Origin: an uncultured Amylibacter sp.
GTDB taxonomy: Bacteria; Pseudomonadota; Alphaproteobacteria; Rhodobacterales; Rhodobacteraceae
DNA length: 15,674 nucleotides
NCBI GenBank assembly: GCA_938001995.1
Contig: CALLAV010000122.1
Location: 1-15,674, forward strand
Reading direction: 5' to 3'
Made by a program: the position numbers and the translations under genes. Of the stretch, positions 1 to 7,229 are shown piece by piece (position 1 is the stretch's first letter; the number at the start of each line of letters is the position of its first letter). The notes beneath the pieces are model-generated. The model was not told where the DNA came from. It did no database searches and worked only from the letters and a program-made list of their open reading frames with translations.

Positions 1-1
1 T

Positions 2-835
2 GTCACGCGGGTGTTTGAGCATGTGCCAGACATTGCCGTCGGTATCCACCCCACTGCGATTATCGACCCTTCTGCGCAAATTGGCGCGAACCCGTCCATT
101 GGCCCGTTTGTGGTAATCTCGTCAGGCGTTACAATCGGCGACAACGCGCGCATTGCCAGCCATAGCAGCATCGGGCGGGATGCAACTGTCGGCCATAACG
201 CGTTGATTTATCAGGGATGTCACATCGGCGCGCGGGTACAGATTGGCAATGATTTTTACGCCCAACAAGGCGTGGCCGTGGGCGTGGACGGGTTTTCGTA
301 TGTGACCCCGAAACCGGGCGCAGTGGAAGAAGCAAAAGCCACGGGCCAGATCACCAGTGCCAGCAAAACCGACGGCTTTGCACGGATCAATTCGCTTGGG
401 TCTGTGATACTTGGCGACCGCGTGGAAATTGGTGCGAATTCAGCACTGGACCGCGGGACAATCGCGAACACGACAATTGGCAATGGAACCAAGCTCGATA
501 ACCTCGTGCATGTGGGCCATAACGTTACTGTGGGCGAAAACTGTTTGCTGTGTGGGCAGGTGGGCGTTGCGGGCAGCAGTGTGATCGGCGATCGTGTCGT
601 GCTGGGCGGGCAGGTGGGTGTGGCGGATCACATCACCATTGGATCAGACGTGATCGCGGCAGGTAAGTCTGGAATTTCCAGTAATGTGCCATCTGGACGC
701 GTGATGATGGGCAGCCCTGCGATGAAAATGAACCTCAATATAGAGGCCTATAAAGCCCTTCGTCGACTGCCCCGATTGGTGGCAAAGGTCGCACGTTTGG
801 AAAAGATGGTTTCCAAACCGTCTGAAACTGATTAA
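2..835 (+). CDS. lpxD: UDP-3-O-acylglucosamine N-acyltransferase (LpxD), 5' end cut off by window
   Basis: This enzyme adds an acyl-ACP-derived 3-hydroxyacyl chain to the amino group of UDP-3-O-acyl-glucosamine, an early cytoplasmic step of lipid A synthesis. The reading frame is open to the window edge. The visible 277 residues match the left-handed beta-helix part, with many hexapeptide repeats (for example [14 protein letters not shown]). The likely catalytic histidine lies in VHVGHNV (codon 518-520), and the helical C-terminal tail of the family follows ([10 protein letters not shown] onward). Family members are usually about 340-365 residues, so roughly 80-90 N-terminal residues (the uridine-binding domain) should lie upstream. 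The GTG at base 11 is probably an internal valine. The canonical lpxD neighbour fabZ does not follow; an ACP and a ketoacyl synthase do, so this may be a second, specialised copy. Family assignment is firm; paralogue status is inference. Confidence 0.9.
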   Translation, partial: VTRVFEHVPDIAVGIHPTAIIDPSAQIGANPSIGPFVVISSGVTIGDNARIASHSSIGRDATVGHNALIYQGCHIGARVQIGNDFYAQQGVAVGVDGFSYVTPKPGAVEEAKATGQITSASKTDGFARINSLGSVILGDRVEIGANSALDRGTIANTTIGNGTKLDNLVHVGHNVTVGENCLLCGQVGVAGSSVIGDRVVLGGQVGVADHITIGSDVIAAGKSGISSNVPSGRVMMGSPAMKMNLNIEAYKALRRLPRLVAKVARLEKMVSKPSETD

Positions 836-858
836 TTCCAGTCCCAAGGTTCGAACGC

Positions 859-866
859 AGGTGAAG
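859..866 (+). promoter_or_regulatory. Ribosome binding site deciding the ACP start
   Basis: AGGTGAAG lies 6 nt before ATG 873. It overlaps the alternative in-frame GTG at 861, which would have no good site of its own at proper spacing. This favours the ATG, giving 86 residues that begin MAVHDKIKEI. Confidence 0.6.
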
Positions 867-872
867 ATACCC

Positions 873-1133
873 ATGGCTGTCCATGACAAAATCAAAGAGA
901 TCCTTGCCGAGCAAGCACTGCTGACGCCCGAGGATGTGGCGGATACGGCGTCTTTGCAGGATCTTGGTATCGACAGCCTTGGCGTTGTCGAGGTGATCTT
1001 TGCCATTGAAGAAGAGTTCAGCATCTCTGTGCCGTTTAATGCGAATGATCCAGAGGCGTCGAACTTCGACATATCCTCGGTTCATGCCATCAGCGCAGCG
1101 GTGAGCCAGCTAATCGCGCAGCAGTCGGGCTGA
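873..1133 (+). CDS. Acyl carrier protein
   Basis: This is a small acidic carrier of 86 residues. The phosphopantetheine attachment motif is LGIDSLG, with Ser35 as the modified residue, followed by the family's helix II (VVEVIFAIEEEFSI). It would carry growing or finished acyl chains as thioesters in the cytoplasm. It sits 37 nt after the LpxD-type gene and 3 nt before a beta-ketoacyl-ACP synthase, so the three are probably cotranscribed and this ACP is probably dedicated to that synthase and perhaps to lipid A acylation. The sequence differs from the housekeeping AcpP pattern: the C-terminal half holds an extra ANDPEASNFDISS stretch. That resembles the idea of rhizobial AcpXL, which serves very-long-chain lipid A acylation, but I cannot show orthology. 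A GTG start at 861 is the alternative. Confidence 0.88.
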   Translation: MAVHDKIKEILAEQALLTPEDVADTASLQDLGIDSLGVVEVIFAIEEEFSISVPFNANDPEASNFDISSVHAISAAVSQLIAQQSG

Positions 1134-1136
1134 CCC

Positions 1137-2351
1137 ATGACCAACCGCGTCGTCATTACAGGACAAGGCGCGTTTTGTGCGCTTGGCGGGACGGCTGATG
1201 CGGTGGTGAATGCCATGCTGAACGGGACGTGCGCCATTGGCCAGATGGATTTCCCTGATGTGGGTCGTTTAAGTGTTCAGATCGGGGCGCAGATCAAAGG
1301 GTATGACGCGAATGCGCTGTTTACCCGCTCTGAACAGGCGCTTTACGATCCGTTTACGCAATACGCTTTGATCGCTGCGAAGGAGGCGATGGCCCAATCC
1401 GGCCTGACCCTAAACGATGCGCTGGCGCTGCAAACGGGTGTTGTTCTGGGGTCCGCAGGTGGCGGGCTGCAAACGCAGGATCAGAATTACAAAACAGTCT
1501 ATGAGGACGGCAAAAACCGTGTGCATCCCTTTGTGGTCCCTCGTTTGATGATGAACGCCGCCTCCAGCCATGTGTCGATGGCGCATGGGGCGAAGGGGCC
1601 TTGTTTCACGGTCAGCACGGCCTGTGCCTCGTCCAATCATGCGATGGGGCAGGCGTTTCAGATGGTGCGCTCTGGCGGGGCCCAGGTGATGATCACGGGG
1701 GGCAGCGACTCTATGTTGTGCTTTGGCGGGATAAAGGCCTGGGAAGGGCTGCGCGTTTTGTCACCCGATGGATGCCGCCCGTTTTGTGAAACCCGCAACG
1801 GCATGGTTCAGGGCGAAGGCGCGGCGGTGTTTGTATTCGAGGAATTGGAACACGCCAAAGCACGCGGCGCGACAATTCTAGCCGAAGTCGCTGGGTTTTC
1901 CATGACAGCTGACGCGGCTGATATTGTGGTTCCAAGTGCTGAAGGTGCTGCGCGGGCCATGGCTGCGTCCGTTGTCGATGCGGGGCTGAACGCGGATCAG
2001 ATCGGATATGTGAATGCCCACGGCACTGCAACAGCGGTGAATGACAAAACCGAAGTGGCCGCCCTGCGCACCGCCTTTGGCAGCGCGGCAGAAGGTATGG
2101 CGATATCATCAACGAAATCCATGCACGGTCACATTATGGGGGGCACGGGTGCGGTCGAGCTGTTGTCGTGCATTGCCGCCGTAAAAGACGGCGTTTTGGC
2201 CCCCACGGTGAACCTGCATTCCAAAGACCCTGCCTGTGATCTGGATGTTGTGGCGAACACTGCGCGTGAAAATCCTGTCGAAGCTGCGATCAGCAACGCC
2301 TTTGCCTTTGGCGGTTTGAACGCGGTGATCACGCTAAAGCGTTTCTCATAA
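1137..2351 (+). CDS. Beta-ketoacyl-ACP synthase (FabF/KAS II type)
   Basis: A condensing enzyme that joins malonyl-ACP to an acyl-ACP for fatty acid elongation. At 404 residues it has the normal KAS I/II length. The thiolase-fold active site is complete: Cys163 in STACASSNHA, His295 in NAHGTAT, Lys327 and His332 in STKSMHGH. Glycine-rich GGTGAVE and the C-terminal NAFAFGGLNA motif follow. The start is 3 nt after the ACP stop, which implies translational coupling. Pairing with a private ACP next to an lpxD gene suggests a role in making a special acyl chain (for instance for lipid A) rather than bulk fatty acids. This is inference from context; a gene symbol such as fabF2 is not justified by sequence alone. 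The gene ends inside a strong terminator. Confidence 0.9.
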   Translation: MTNRVVITGQGAFCALGGTADAVVNAMLNGTCAIGQMDFPDVGRLSVQIGAQIKGYDANALFTRSEQALYDPFTQYALIAAKEAMAQSGLTLNDALALQTGVVLGSAGGGLQTQDQNYKTVYEDGKNRVHPFVVPRLMMNAASSHVSMAHGAKGPCFTVSTACASSNHAMGQAFQMVRSGGAQVMITGGSDSMLCFGGIKAWEGLRVLSPDGCRPFCETRNGMVQGEGAAVFVFEELEHAKARGATILAEVAGFSMTADAADIVVPSAEGAARAMAASVVDAGLNADQIGYVNAHGTATAVNDKTEVAALRTAFGSAAEGMAISSTKSMHGHIMGGTGAVELLSCIAAVKDGVLAPTVNLHSKDPACDLDVVANTARENPVEAAISNAFAFGGLNAVITLKRFS

Positions 2352-2378
2352 AAAACCCCGCTCAATGGCGGGGTTTTT
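2351..2378. terminator. Bidirectional intrinsic terminator between convergent genes
   Basis: A perfect 11-bp inverted repeat, AAAAACCCCGC (2351-2361) and GCGGGGTTTTT (2368-2378), has a 6-nt loop. The GC core with a U tract on either strand fits a rho-independent terminator working in both directions. It serves the ketoacyl synthase on + and the IalB gene on -, whose stop lies 30 nt away. The left arm begins at the last base of the synthase stop codon. Confidence 0.92.
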
Positions 2379-2408
2379 CAATTCAATATCTGCTAACTGT
2401 TGGCGCTG

Positions 2409-3029
2409 TTATTTCGGCGCGATCGCATTCCATGCAGCTGTGAACCCTGACAAGGACAGATCTAGGTTCAGCGGCTGATCTGGCGCTGCCACGGACACGA
2501 TGAGAACGTTGGCTTTTGCACCGCGTTTCATGGCGTCAATCTCGGCTTGTGTCATGCCAAAACGGGCATAACACCCTTGCTGGTCACACCATGTATACGG
2601 ATAGCGTTTGGCTTTGCCTGCGTCGATTTTCATCACTACTTGCGCTGTCAACAAAGAGCCAAGCGGCGTTGCAATGTCTACGCCCGCAACCGCTTTGCCA
2701 CCTTTTGGCAGGGCTTGCATGTCCAATTGCGCAATTGGGTTGCCATCCGTGTCAGACAGCAGGTTGAACAAACGACATTCTTCTTCTTCGACGACTTCGC
2801 CTTTGATACAACGCACTTCCCACTCGCCCTGCTTCTCGCGCAAATAGCCTTCGCCAAGTGCAGGCTCAGCGGATTCTGCAAGCTCTTCTGCGGTTTTGAA
2901 CTCTGTCCCTGTGGACGTTTCGGTTTCCGCTTCGGTGGTTGTTTCAGTTTCCGTTGTGGTTTCCTGCGCAAAGGCGACAGGGGACATCATCAACAATGCG
3001 ATTGCGGCGGGGATCAATGTGTTCTTCAT
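2409..3029 (-). CDS. Invasion-associated locus B (IalB) family exported protein
   Basis: This 206-residue protein has a clear Sec signal peptide: MKNT, a hydrophobic core and a likely cut after AFA (residue 21). A low-complexity Thr/Glu linker follows (about residues 22-42), then the IalB domain. The domain carries four cysteines (74, 85, 148, 153), including the pair WCDQQGC, which could form disulphides in the periplasm. IalB was named in Bartonella, where it is linked to erythrocyte invasion, but the family is common in free-living alphaproteobacteria and its biochemical role is unknown. A longer frame starts at 3068. I prefer 3029 because it puts the signal peptide at the N-terminus and because the predicted transcription start is near 3069. 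The gene is monocistronic, with its own promoter and a shared terminator. Confidence 0.85.
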   Translation of the reverse strand: MKNTLIPAAIALLMMSPVAFAQETTTETETTTEAETETSTGTEFKTAEELAESAEPALGEGYLREKQGEWEVRCIKGEVVEEEECRLFNLLSDTDGNPIAQLDMQALPKGGKAVAGVDIATPLGSLLTAQVVMKIDAGKAKRYPYTWCDQQGCYARFGMTQAEIDAMKRGAKANVLIVSVAAPDQPLNLDLSLSGFTAAWNAIAPK

Positions 3030-3075
3030 CAAGAGACCTATATTTTCCTTTGAAAGCTGTTCTTTCATTAACGTT

Positions 3076-3104
3076 TACATAATAGCAAACGAAAGGCTTG
3101 TCAG
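3076..3104 (-). promoter_or_regulatory. Candidate sigma-70 promoter of the IalB gene
   Basis: On the minus strand CTGACA (3104-3099), a 17-nt spacer and TATGTA (3081-3076) predict transcription starting at about 3069. That gives a leader of about 40 nt for the start at 3029 and leaves almost none for the longer 3068 frame. Confidence 0.45.
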
Positions 3105-3186
3105 CGCATTTTTTCGTGTGTGCGGTGGTTTGCCCATTTGCCTGAATTGGCTTCACAAACCGTAACAATTGCTGGCTATCAGATGC

Positions 3187-3219
3187 AAAAAAGACGCTCG
3201 GAGTTTTCTCCTGAGCGTC
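3187..3219 (-). terminator. Intrinsic terminator of the candidate small RNA
   Basis: On the minus strand GACGCTC (3219-3213), one bulged base, GGAG, an AAAA loop, CTCC and GAGCGTC (3199-3193) form a near-perfect 11-bp stem, followed by six U. The other strand has seven T after the stem (3220-3226), so it could also stop + strand transcription. It lies between divergent genes, where neither neighbour needs a terminator, which implies another transcript. Confidence 0.85.
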
Positions 3220-3267
3220 TTTTTTTCTGCGTAAGCAGTTCTCCCCATCGGACTGGCCGATCATTGT
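3187..3267 (-). ncRNA. Candidate small RNA (about 80 nt), unrecognised family
   Basis: The minus strand carries a complete small transcription unit. A TTGACG-17-TAGTTT promoter predicts a start near 3267, and the transcript would end at the terminator whose U tract is 3192-3187. The RNA would hold three hairpins in order. The first is AUCGG/CCGAU with a 5-nt loop (3261-3247). The second is CUGC/GCAG with a UUAC tetraloop (3238-3227). The third is the terminator stem. A single-stranded GGGGAG (3246-3241) lies between the first two, and an A7 run precedes the third. The IalB gene downstream has its own promoter, so this is not obviously its leader. I do not recognise 6S, SRP, tmRNA or RNase P RNA signatures or a known riboswitch. 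It could instead be an attenuated leader for IalB. Expression is not shown. Confidence 0.5.
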
Positions 3268-3273
3268 GGAGGG

Positions 3274-3302
3274 AAACTAGGCAAGAAATTTCCGCGCGTC
3301 AA
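3274..3302 (-). promoter_or_regulatory. Promoter for the candidate small RNA
   Basis: TTGACG (3302-3297; 5 of 6 consensus bases), a 17-nt spacer and TAGTTT (3279-3274; 3 of 6) lie on the minus strand. The strong -35 with a weak -10 would fit Rhodobacteraceae housekeeping promoters. Confidence 0.5.
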
Positions 3303-3361
3303 CAGTGGGTTGGATAAAATGTCGCAGTTATTTAACATATTCAGGAACAAGTGGCGAACAC

Positions 3362-3375
3362 TGACCAAAGGGTCA
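3362..3375. promoter_or_regulatory. Palindromic site upstream of the HerA-like gene
   Basis: TGACC-AAAG-GGTCA is a perfect 5-bp dyad. It lies about 25 nt downstream of the weak -10 candidate and 76 nt before the ATPase start, a position that suits an operator or a short leader hairpin. No regulator can be named. Confidence 0.25.
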
Positions 3376-3451
3376 AAAATGAACGCGATTCAAGCGTGGC
3401 AAACCCGTATTTTCCCGCTAATGTGCGTCAAATTTTGCAGGAGCAGGCATC

Positions 3452-5023
3452 ATGGACAGCAACGAACTCATTTTCATCGGCGGCGGCGGCAAAGACTACG
3501 CAGAGCCGCAATCACTCATTTTGAAGTACGCGAACCGTCACGGGCTTATTGCGGGTGCCACGGGTACGGGCAAGACGGTAACACTGCAAATCTTGGCCGA
3601 AAGTTTTTCCAAAGCGGGTGTCCCTGTCATCCTGTCTGATGTGAAGGGCGATTTGTCTGGGCTGGCAAAATCCGGGTCGCCTGATTTCAAATTGCACGAT
3701 GCGTTCATGAGCCGTGCCACGAAGATCAAATTCGAAGACTATGACTACGACAAATTTCCTGTGACCTTCTGGGACCTGTTTGGCGAACAGGGCCACCCGG
3801 TGCGCACAACCGTATCTGAAATGGGCCCACTTTTGTTGTCCCGTTTGATGGAACTGACTGACGCGCAAGAGGGTGTGATGAACATCGCCTTCCGTGTGGC
3901 CGACGAAGAAGGCCTCGCGCTCTTGGATCTGAAAGACTTGCGCGCCATGCTGATGTGGCTCGGTGAAAACGAAGACGCGGTGTCTCTGGAATATGGACGC
4001 GTTGGCAAGGCATCGATTGGAGCGATCCAGCGCCGCTTGCTGGTGCTGGAAAACCAAGGTGCCGATGCGTTCTTTGGCGAACCTGCGTTGGATCTTATGG
4101 ATATGATTTCAACCACTTCGGGTGGGCAGGGGCGGATCAACATTCTTGCGGCCGATAAACTGATGCAAAGCCCACGGCTCTATGCCACGTTCTTGTTGTG
4201 GATGCTGTCCGAGTTGTTCGAAATGCTTCCAGAAGTCGGCGATCCTGACAAACCCAAACTGGTGTTCTTTTTCGACGAAGCACACCTGTTGTTTGACGAC
4301 GCCCCCAAAGCGTTGCTCGACAAAGTTGAACAAGTGGCACGATTGATCCGATCAAAAGGGGTCGGTATTTACTTTGTGTCGCAAAACCCTGCGGATGTGC
4401 CTGATGACATTCTTGGCCAACTGGGCAACCGTATGCAGCACGCGCTGCGCGCCTTCACCCCCAAGGATCAAAAGGCGCTGCGGCTGGCTGCCGAAACCTT
4501 CCGCGAAAACCCCGCTTTTGACACGCGCGATGCGATCACGGACATGGGTGTGGGCGAGGCATTGGTCTCTACCTTACAAAAGAAGGGGATGCCGTCGATT
4601 GTAGAACGCACGTTGATCCGTCCGCCGTCTTCACAGCTGGGTCCGATCAGCAAAGACGAACGTTCCGCGATCATCGCAAATTCCCATGTTGCGGGCCTGT
4701 ATGAAGAAGAAGTGGACCGCGAAAGCGCATTTGAAAAGCTACGCAAACGGGCGGATGATGCCGCCGAGGAAGCCGAGCGTATTGAACGCGAAGCAGAGGA
4801 AGCTGAAGCCCGCGAAGAGGCAGAAGCCGAACGCGAGCGCGAGTTTCAAAAGGCACGCCGCTATGACGGGGGCAGCACACGCAAAACCACGACGCGCAAA
4901 CGCTCTTCGCGCGGGGATAGTGTTGGGACGACCTTTGCCAAATCGTTTGCACGCCAATTGGGCACACGGGCAGGGAGAACGTTGATCCGTGGGGTCTTGG
5001 GCAGTTTGTTTAAAGGCCGTTAA
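3452..5023 (+). CDS. HerA-like ATPase, DUF853 (YjgR-type) family
   Basis: A 523-residue P-loop ATPase of the HerA/FtsK superfamily. Walker A is GATGTGKT (35-42) and Walker B is [13 protein letters not shown] with Asp275 and Glu276. The sensor-like stretch [20 protein letters not shown] follows, and a conserved arginine-containing [12 protein letters not shown] comes after it. The C-terminal part contains a highly charged Glu/Arg/Ala helix (about 425-475, probably a coiled coil), a basic Lys/Arg/Thr linker and the family ending [13 protein letters not shown]. HerA relatives are hexameric DNA-pumping motors, but the DUF853 branch has no settled function, and no nuclease partner (NurA) or defence gene is adjacent. 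The start is supported by AGGAG 8 nt upstream. The stop shares TTAA with the convergent CorC-type gene. Confidence 0.88.
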   Translation: MDSNELIFIGGGGKDYAEPQSLILKYANRHGLIAGATGTGKTVTLQILAESFSKAGVPVILSDVKGDLSGLAKSGSPDFKLHDAFMSRATKIKFEDYDYDKFPVTFWDLFGEQGHPVRTTVSEMGPLLLSRLMELTDAQEGVMNIAFRVADEEGLALLDLKDLRAMLMWLGENEDAVSLEYGRVGKASIGAIQRRLLVLENQGADAFFGEPALDLMDMISTTSGGQGRINILAADKLMQSPRLYATFLLWMLSELFEMLPEVGDPDKPKLVFFFDEAHLLFDDAPKALLDKVEQVARLIRSKGVGIYFVSQNPADVPDDILGQLGNRMQHALRAFTPKDQKALRLAAETFRENPAFDTRDAITDMGVGEALVSTLQKKGMPSIVERTLIRPPSSQLGPISKDERSAIIANSHVAGLYEEEVDRESAFEKLRKRADDAAEEAERIEREAEEAEAREEAEAEREREFQKARRYDGGSTRKTTTRKRSSRGDSVGTTFAKSFARQLGTRAGRTLIRGVLGSLFKGR

Positions 5024-6336
5024 AGCCGTTTAATCCGCAAGCGTGTAATCTTATTCTGTTCGCGTTCTGCAATTTCAAATCTGAACTTGTGGAACGCGAA
5101 AACTTGCCCCACATCTGGGATCATCTGTGCTTCGTGGATGACCAGACCCGCGATCGTGTTCGCCTCGTTGTCCGGTAAGGACCAGTCGAGCGCACGGTTC
5201 AAATCACGGATCGTCATGGCACCATCAATCACGTAATTGCCTGCGTCGTCCATTTGCGGGATCGGTTGATCATCCACATCATGTTCGTCAGAAATCTCGC
5301 CGATGATTTCTTCAATGATGTCTTCGAGCGTTATCAATCCCTGCAACGCACCATATTCGTCGACCACCAACGCAAAGTGCGTCTTGCGGCGCAAAAACTC
5401 GCGCAGCTGATCATCAAGAGTCGTGGTTTCAGGCACGAAATACGGCTTCATCGCCACGTCTAGCGCCTGAAAATCATCAAGCGCGTTCAAACCAGTGCCT
5501 TCGCCGCGCATCAATTTGTTTACGGCGCGCAACAGGTCCTTGGCGTGGATAACGCCGACAATGTTTTCAGGGTCGCCCTGGTACAGTGGCAAGCGTGTGT
5601 AAGGCGAGGTCAAACACTGGTTTATCAGGTCTTGGGGCGCACTGTTCGCATCAATCATTTCCATGTCAGAGCGATGCAACATGATCTCTTCCACCTCGCG
5701 GTCTTTCAGATCAAGCGCACCGAGCAAACGATCACGATCATCGCGATCTACGTTGCCTTCCACATGGCCAAGCGCAATTGTGCCCGCGATCTCTGCCTGG
5801 GCAGCACCTGCTTCGGCTTGATCCGACGATGATACCCCCATCAAGCTTAATATCCCGCGCACAATAAGTTGCACCAGCAATACAATCGGTGACAGCAAGG
5901 CCACCACAATTGTGATCGGCAAGGATACCATGGTCGCGGCTTTTTCGGACTGCAAAATCGCATAGGTTTTTGGCAGCACTTCGGCAAACACCAACACCAG
6001 CGCGGTCATCACAAGGGTCGCCATAGCAATGCCGTTTTCGCCAAATAGGCGCAAAAACAGACTGGTCGCCAGAGATGCTGCAAGGATGTTCACAAGGTTA
6101 TTGCCCAGCAGAACCGCACCGATCAAACGCTCGGAATCTTCGGTCAATTTCAGTGCGCGATTTGCGCCAACTGACCCACGATCCGCAAGGGAATGCAACT
6201 TGCCGCGTGACGCTGCGGTCAGCGCGGTTTCACTGCCCGAGAAGAAGCCTGAAATACATAACAAACATATGATCGCAAGCACGGTCATCCATGCCTCAAA
6301 ATCCATCAAAACTGTTGCACTTTGTGCAGTTTCCAT
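5020..6336 (-). CDS. CNNM/CorC-family membrane protein (DUF21, CBS pair, CorC_HlyC)
   Basis: This 438-residue protein has the standard three-part layout. An N-terminal DUF21 transmembrane domain (about 15-168) has several hydrophobic segments and the family motif [10 protein letters not shown] (30-39). A cytoplasmic CBS pair spans about 216-345 ([31 protein letters not shown]). A C-terminal CorC_HlyC domain spans about 360-438. The family includes Mg2+ exporters of the CNNM/CorC type; older labels call these proteins haemolysins, which is misleading. Substrate here is inferred from the family. A plausible ribosome site, AAGGA, lies upstream of ATG 6336, and an internal Met11 is the alternative start. 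It is convergent with the HerA-like gene with a 4-nt overlap and no terminator, and divergent from the phosphoesterase gene. Confidence 0.9.
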   Translation of the reverse strand: METAQSATVLMDFEAWMTVLAIICLLCISGFFSGSETALTAASRGKLHSLADRGSVGANRALKLTEDSERLIGAVLLGNNLVNILAASLATSLFLRLFGENGIAMATLVMTALVLVFAEVLPKTYAILQSEKAATMVSLPITIVVALLSPIVLLVQLIVRGILSLMGVSSSDQAEAGAAQAEIAGTIALGHVEGNVDRDDRDRLLGALDLKDREVEEIMLHRSDMEMIDANSAPQDLINQCLTSPYTRLPLYQGDPENIVGVIHAKDLLRAVNKLMRGEGTGLNALDDFQALDVAMKPYFVPETTTLDDQLREFLRRKTHFALVVDEYGALQGLITLEDIIEEIIGEISDEHDVDDQPIPQMDDAGNYVIDGAMTIRDLNRALDWSLPDNEANTIAGLVIHEAQMIPDVGQVFAFHKFRFEIAEREQNKITRLRIKRL

Positions 6337-6359
6337 TTCTGGTCGTCCTTAACATTAAT

Positions 6360-6405
6360 CTCTTGCCCGTTATGGGCATCCAGCCCGCCCCCTGCAAGAG
6401 AGGAG
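6360..6405 (+). promoter_or_regulatory. Foldable mRNA leader overlapping the ribosome binding site
   Basis: A perfect 7-bp inverted repeat, CTCTTGC (6360-6366) and GCAAGAG (6394-6400), has its 3' arm running into the ribosome site AGAGAGGAG (6397-6405) of the next gene. Inside it lie two alternatives that exclude each other: TGCCC-N5-GGGCA (6364-6378), which breaks the long stem, and GGGC-N5-GCCC (6374-6386), which is compatible with it. The fold could modulate translation; this is inference. Confidence 0.35.
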
Positions 6406-6410
6406 CCGCC

Positions 6411-7229
6411 ATGCGTATCAAAGATATAGGTGAGTTGAGCGGCGAAATCCTGCTTTTTGGCGGAGTTTATTCAAACTTGGCAGCATTTGACGCGATGATT
6501 GCGCTTGCGCAGGCGCGGGGCATTGCGCCGAGCAATATGATTTGTACGGGCGATGTTGTGGCTTATTGCGCTGATGCACAGGCTTGCGTGGACCGAATTC
6601 GCGCCTTGGGCTGTCCTGTTTTGGCAGGCAATTGCGAAGTGCAATTGGCGCAAAGTGCCGATGATTGTGGTTGCGGGTTTGACGCGGGTTCTGAATGCTC
6701 GCTCCTGTCACGCGGCTGGTATGCCCATGCGCAAAAGGATGTGTGTTCAAAAAATAAAGCATGGATGAACGGCTTGCCCGAACGGATCATTTTTACCCAC
6801 TTGGGCAAACGCTACGCTGTGGTTCATGGTGGGGCGAGCGACATTGCATCTTTCGTTTGGCCTGTGGTTGCGGATCACGAAGTATTGCACGAAATCAATC
6901 TGTTGCAAGATCAGGTTGGCCCCATTGATGGCGTCATTGCGGGTCACACTGGGCTTTCTATGGACCGAACAATAAACGGCGTTCGCTGGATCAATTCTGG
7001 GGCGGTTGGAATGCCCCCCAACGACGGCGATCCCCGCGGTGCTTTCGCAACACTGAACGGTGACACGGTGACCTTTGAACGTTTTGAATATGATGCAGCT
7101 GTTAGCATCGCTGCTATGAAAAGCGTCGGCCTCACGCAGGGCTATGACACCGCACTTCAAACAGGGTTCTGGCCGTCCGAGGATACGCTACCCCTTGAAA
7201 TGCGCCGTCAGTCCTCTGCCAAGGGATGA
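6411..7229 (+). CDS. Metallophosphoesterase-fold protein with altered metal-site motifs
   Basis: This 272-residue protein follows the calcineurin-like phosphoesterase block order, but several metal ligands are changed. Motif I reads LFGGVYSN (15-22) where the usual form has Asp-x-His. Motif II CTGDVVAY (Asp48) is intact. Motif III is GNCE (73-76), with Cys for His. VHGG (His139) is intact. The last motif is GHTG (178-181), lacking the final His. The first half is rich in cysteine (45, 53, 59, 68, 75, 86, 88, 96, 112), including DCGCGF. It may bind a different metal set or have lost catalysis; substrate is unknown. ATG 6411 is chosen because AGAGAGGAG lies just upstream and similarity begins there; the frame stays open back to 6291 inside the divergent gene. 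The 3' end overlaps xerD by 22 nt, tail to tail. Confidence 0.8.
   Translation: MRIKDIGELSGEILLFGGVYSNLAAFDAMIALAQARGIAPSNMICTGDVVAYCADAQACVDRIRALGCPVLAGNCEVQLAQSADDCGCGFDAGSECSLLSRGWYAHAQKDVCSKNKAWMNGLPERIIFTHLGKRYAVVHGGASDIASFVWPVVADHEVLHEINLLQDQVGPIDGVIAGHTGLSMDRTINGVRWINSGAVGMPPNDGDPRGAFATLNGDTVTFERFEYDAAVSIAAMKSVGLTQGYDTALQTGFWPSEDTLPLEMRRQSSAKG

Larger units (their letters stand above)
3030..3451. other. Non-coding region between divergent genes (422 nt)
   Basis: No convincing protein gene lies here; the short frames have no usable start, codon pattern or family. From right to left it holds: the ribosome binding site AGGAG (3439-3443) of the ATPase gene, a TGACC-N4-GGTCA dyad (3362-3375), a weak + strand promoter candidate (TTGGAT at 3310, 17-nt spacer, TAACAT at 3333), a strong - strand promoter with a structured, terminated short transcript (3187-3302), and the IalB promoter. 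Confidence 0.7.

Noticed and set aside
2547..3053. 168-residue plus-strand frame opposite IalB
   Set aside because: Its Cys/Phe-rich, low-complexity sequence is the reverse reading of the Thr/Glu linker and IalB domain.
3187..3226. Terminator hairpin as part of a CRISPR or repeat array
   Set aside because: It is a single copy with no spaced repeats in the window; U tracts and promoter support transcription termination.
3310..3639. 109-residue plus-strand frame starting in the intergenic region
   Set aside because: It runs out of frame into the ATPase gene, has a basic random-looking composition and no ribosome site.
3512..4057. 181-residue minus-strand frame inside the HerA-like gene
   Set aside because: It overlaps the Walker A region of a well-supported protein, and has no motif, ribosome site or plausible promoter.
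4740..4860. Glu/Ala/Arg-rich repeat in the HerA-like gene as a DNA tandem repeat
   Set aside because: The codons vary, so this is protein-level low complexity (coiled coil) and not a recent DNA duplication.
6316..6328. TGCAC-TTT-GTGCA palindrome near the start of the CorC-type gene
   Set aside because: It lies in coding sequence (about codons 3-7), is only 5 bp per arm and has no partner copy nearby; chance is likely.
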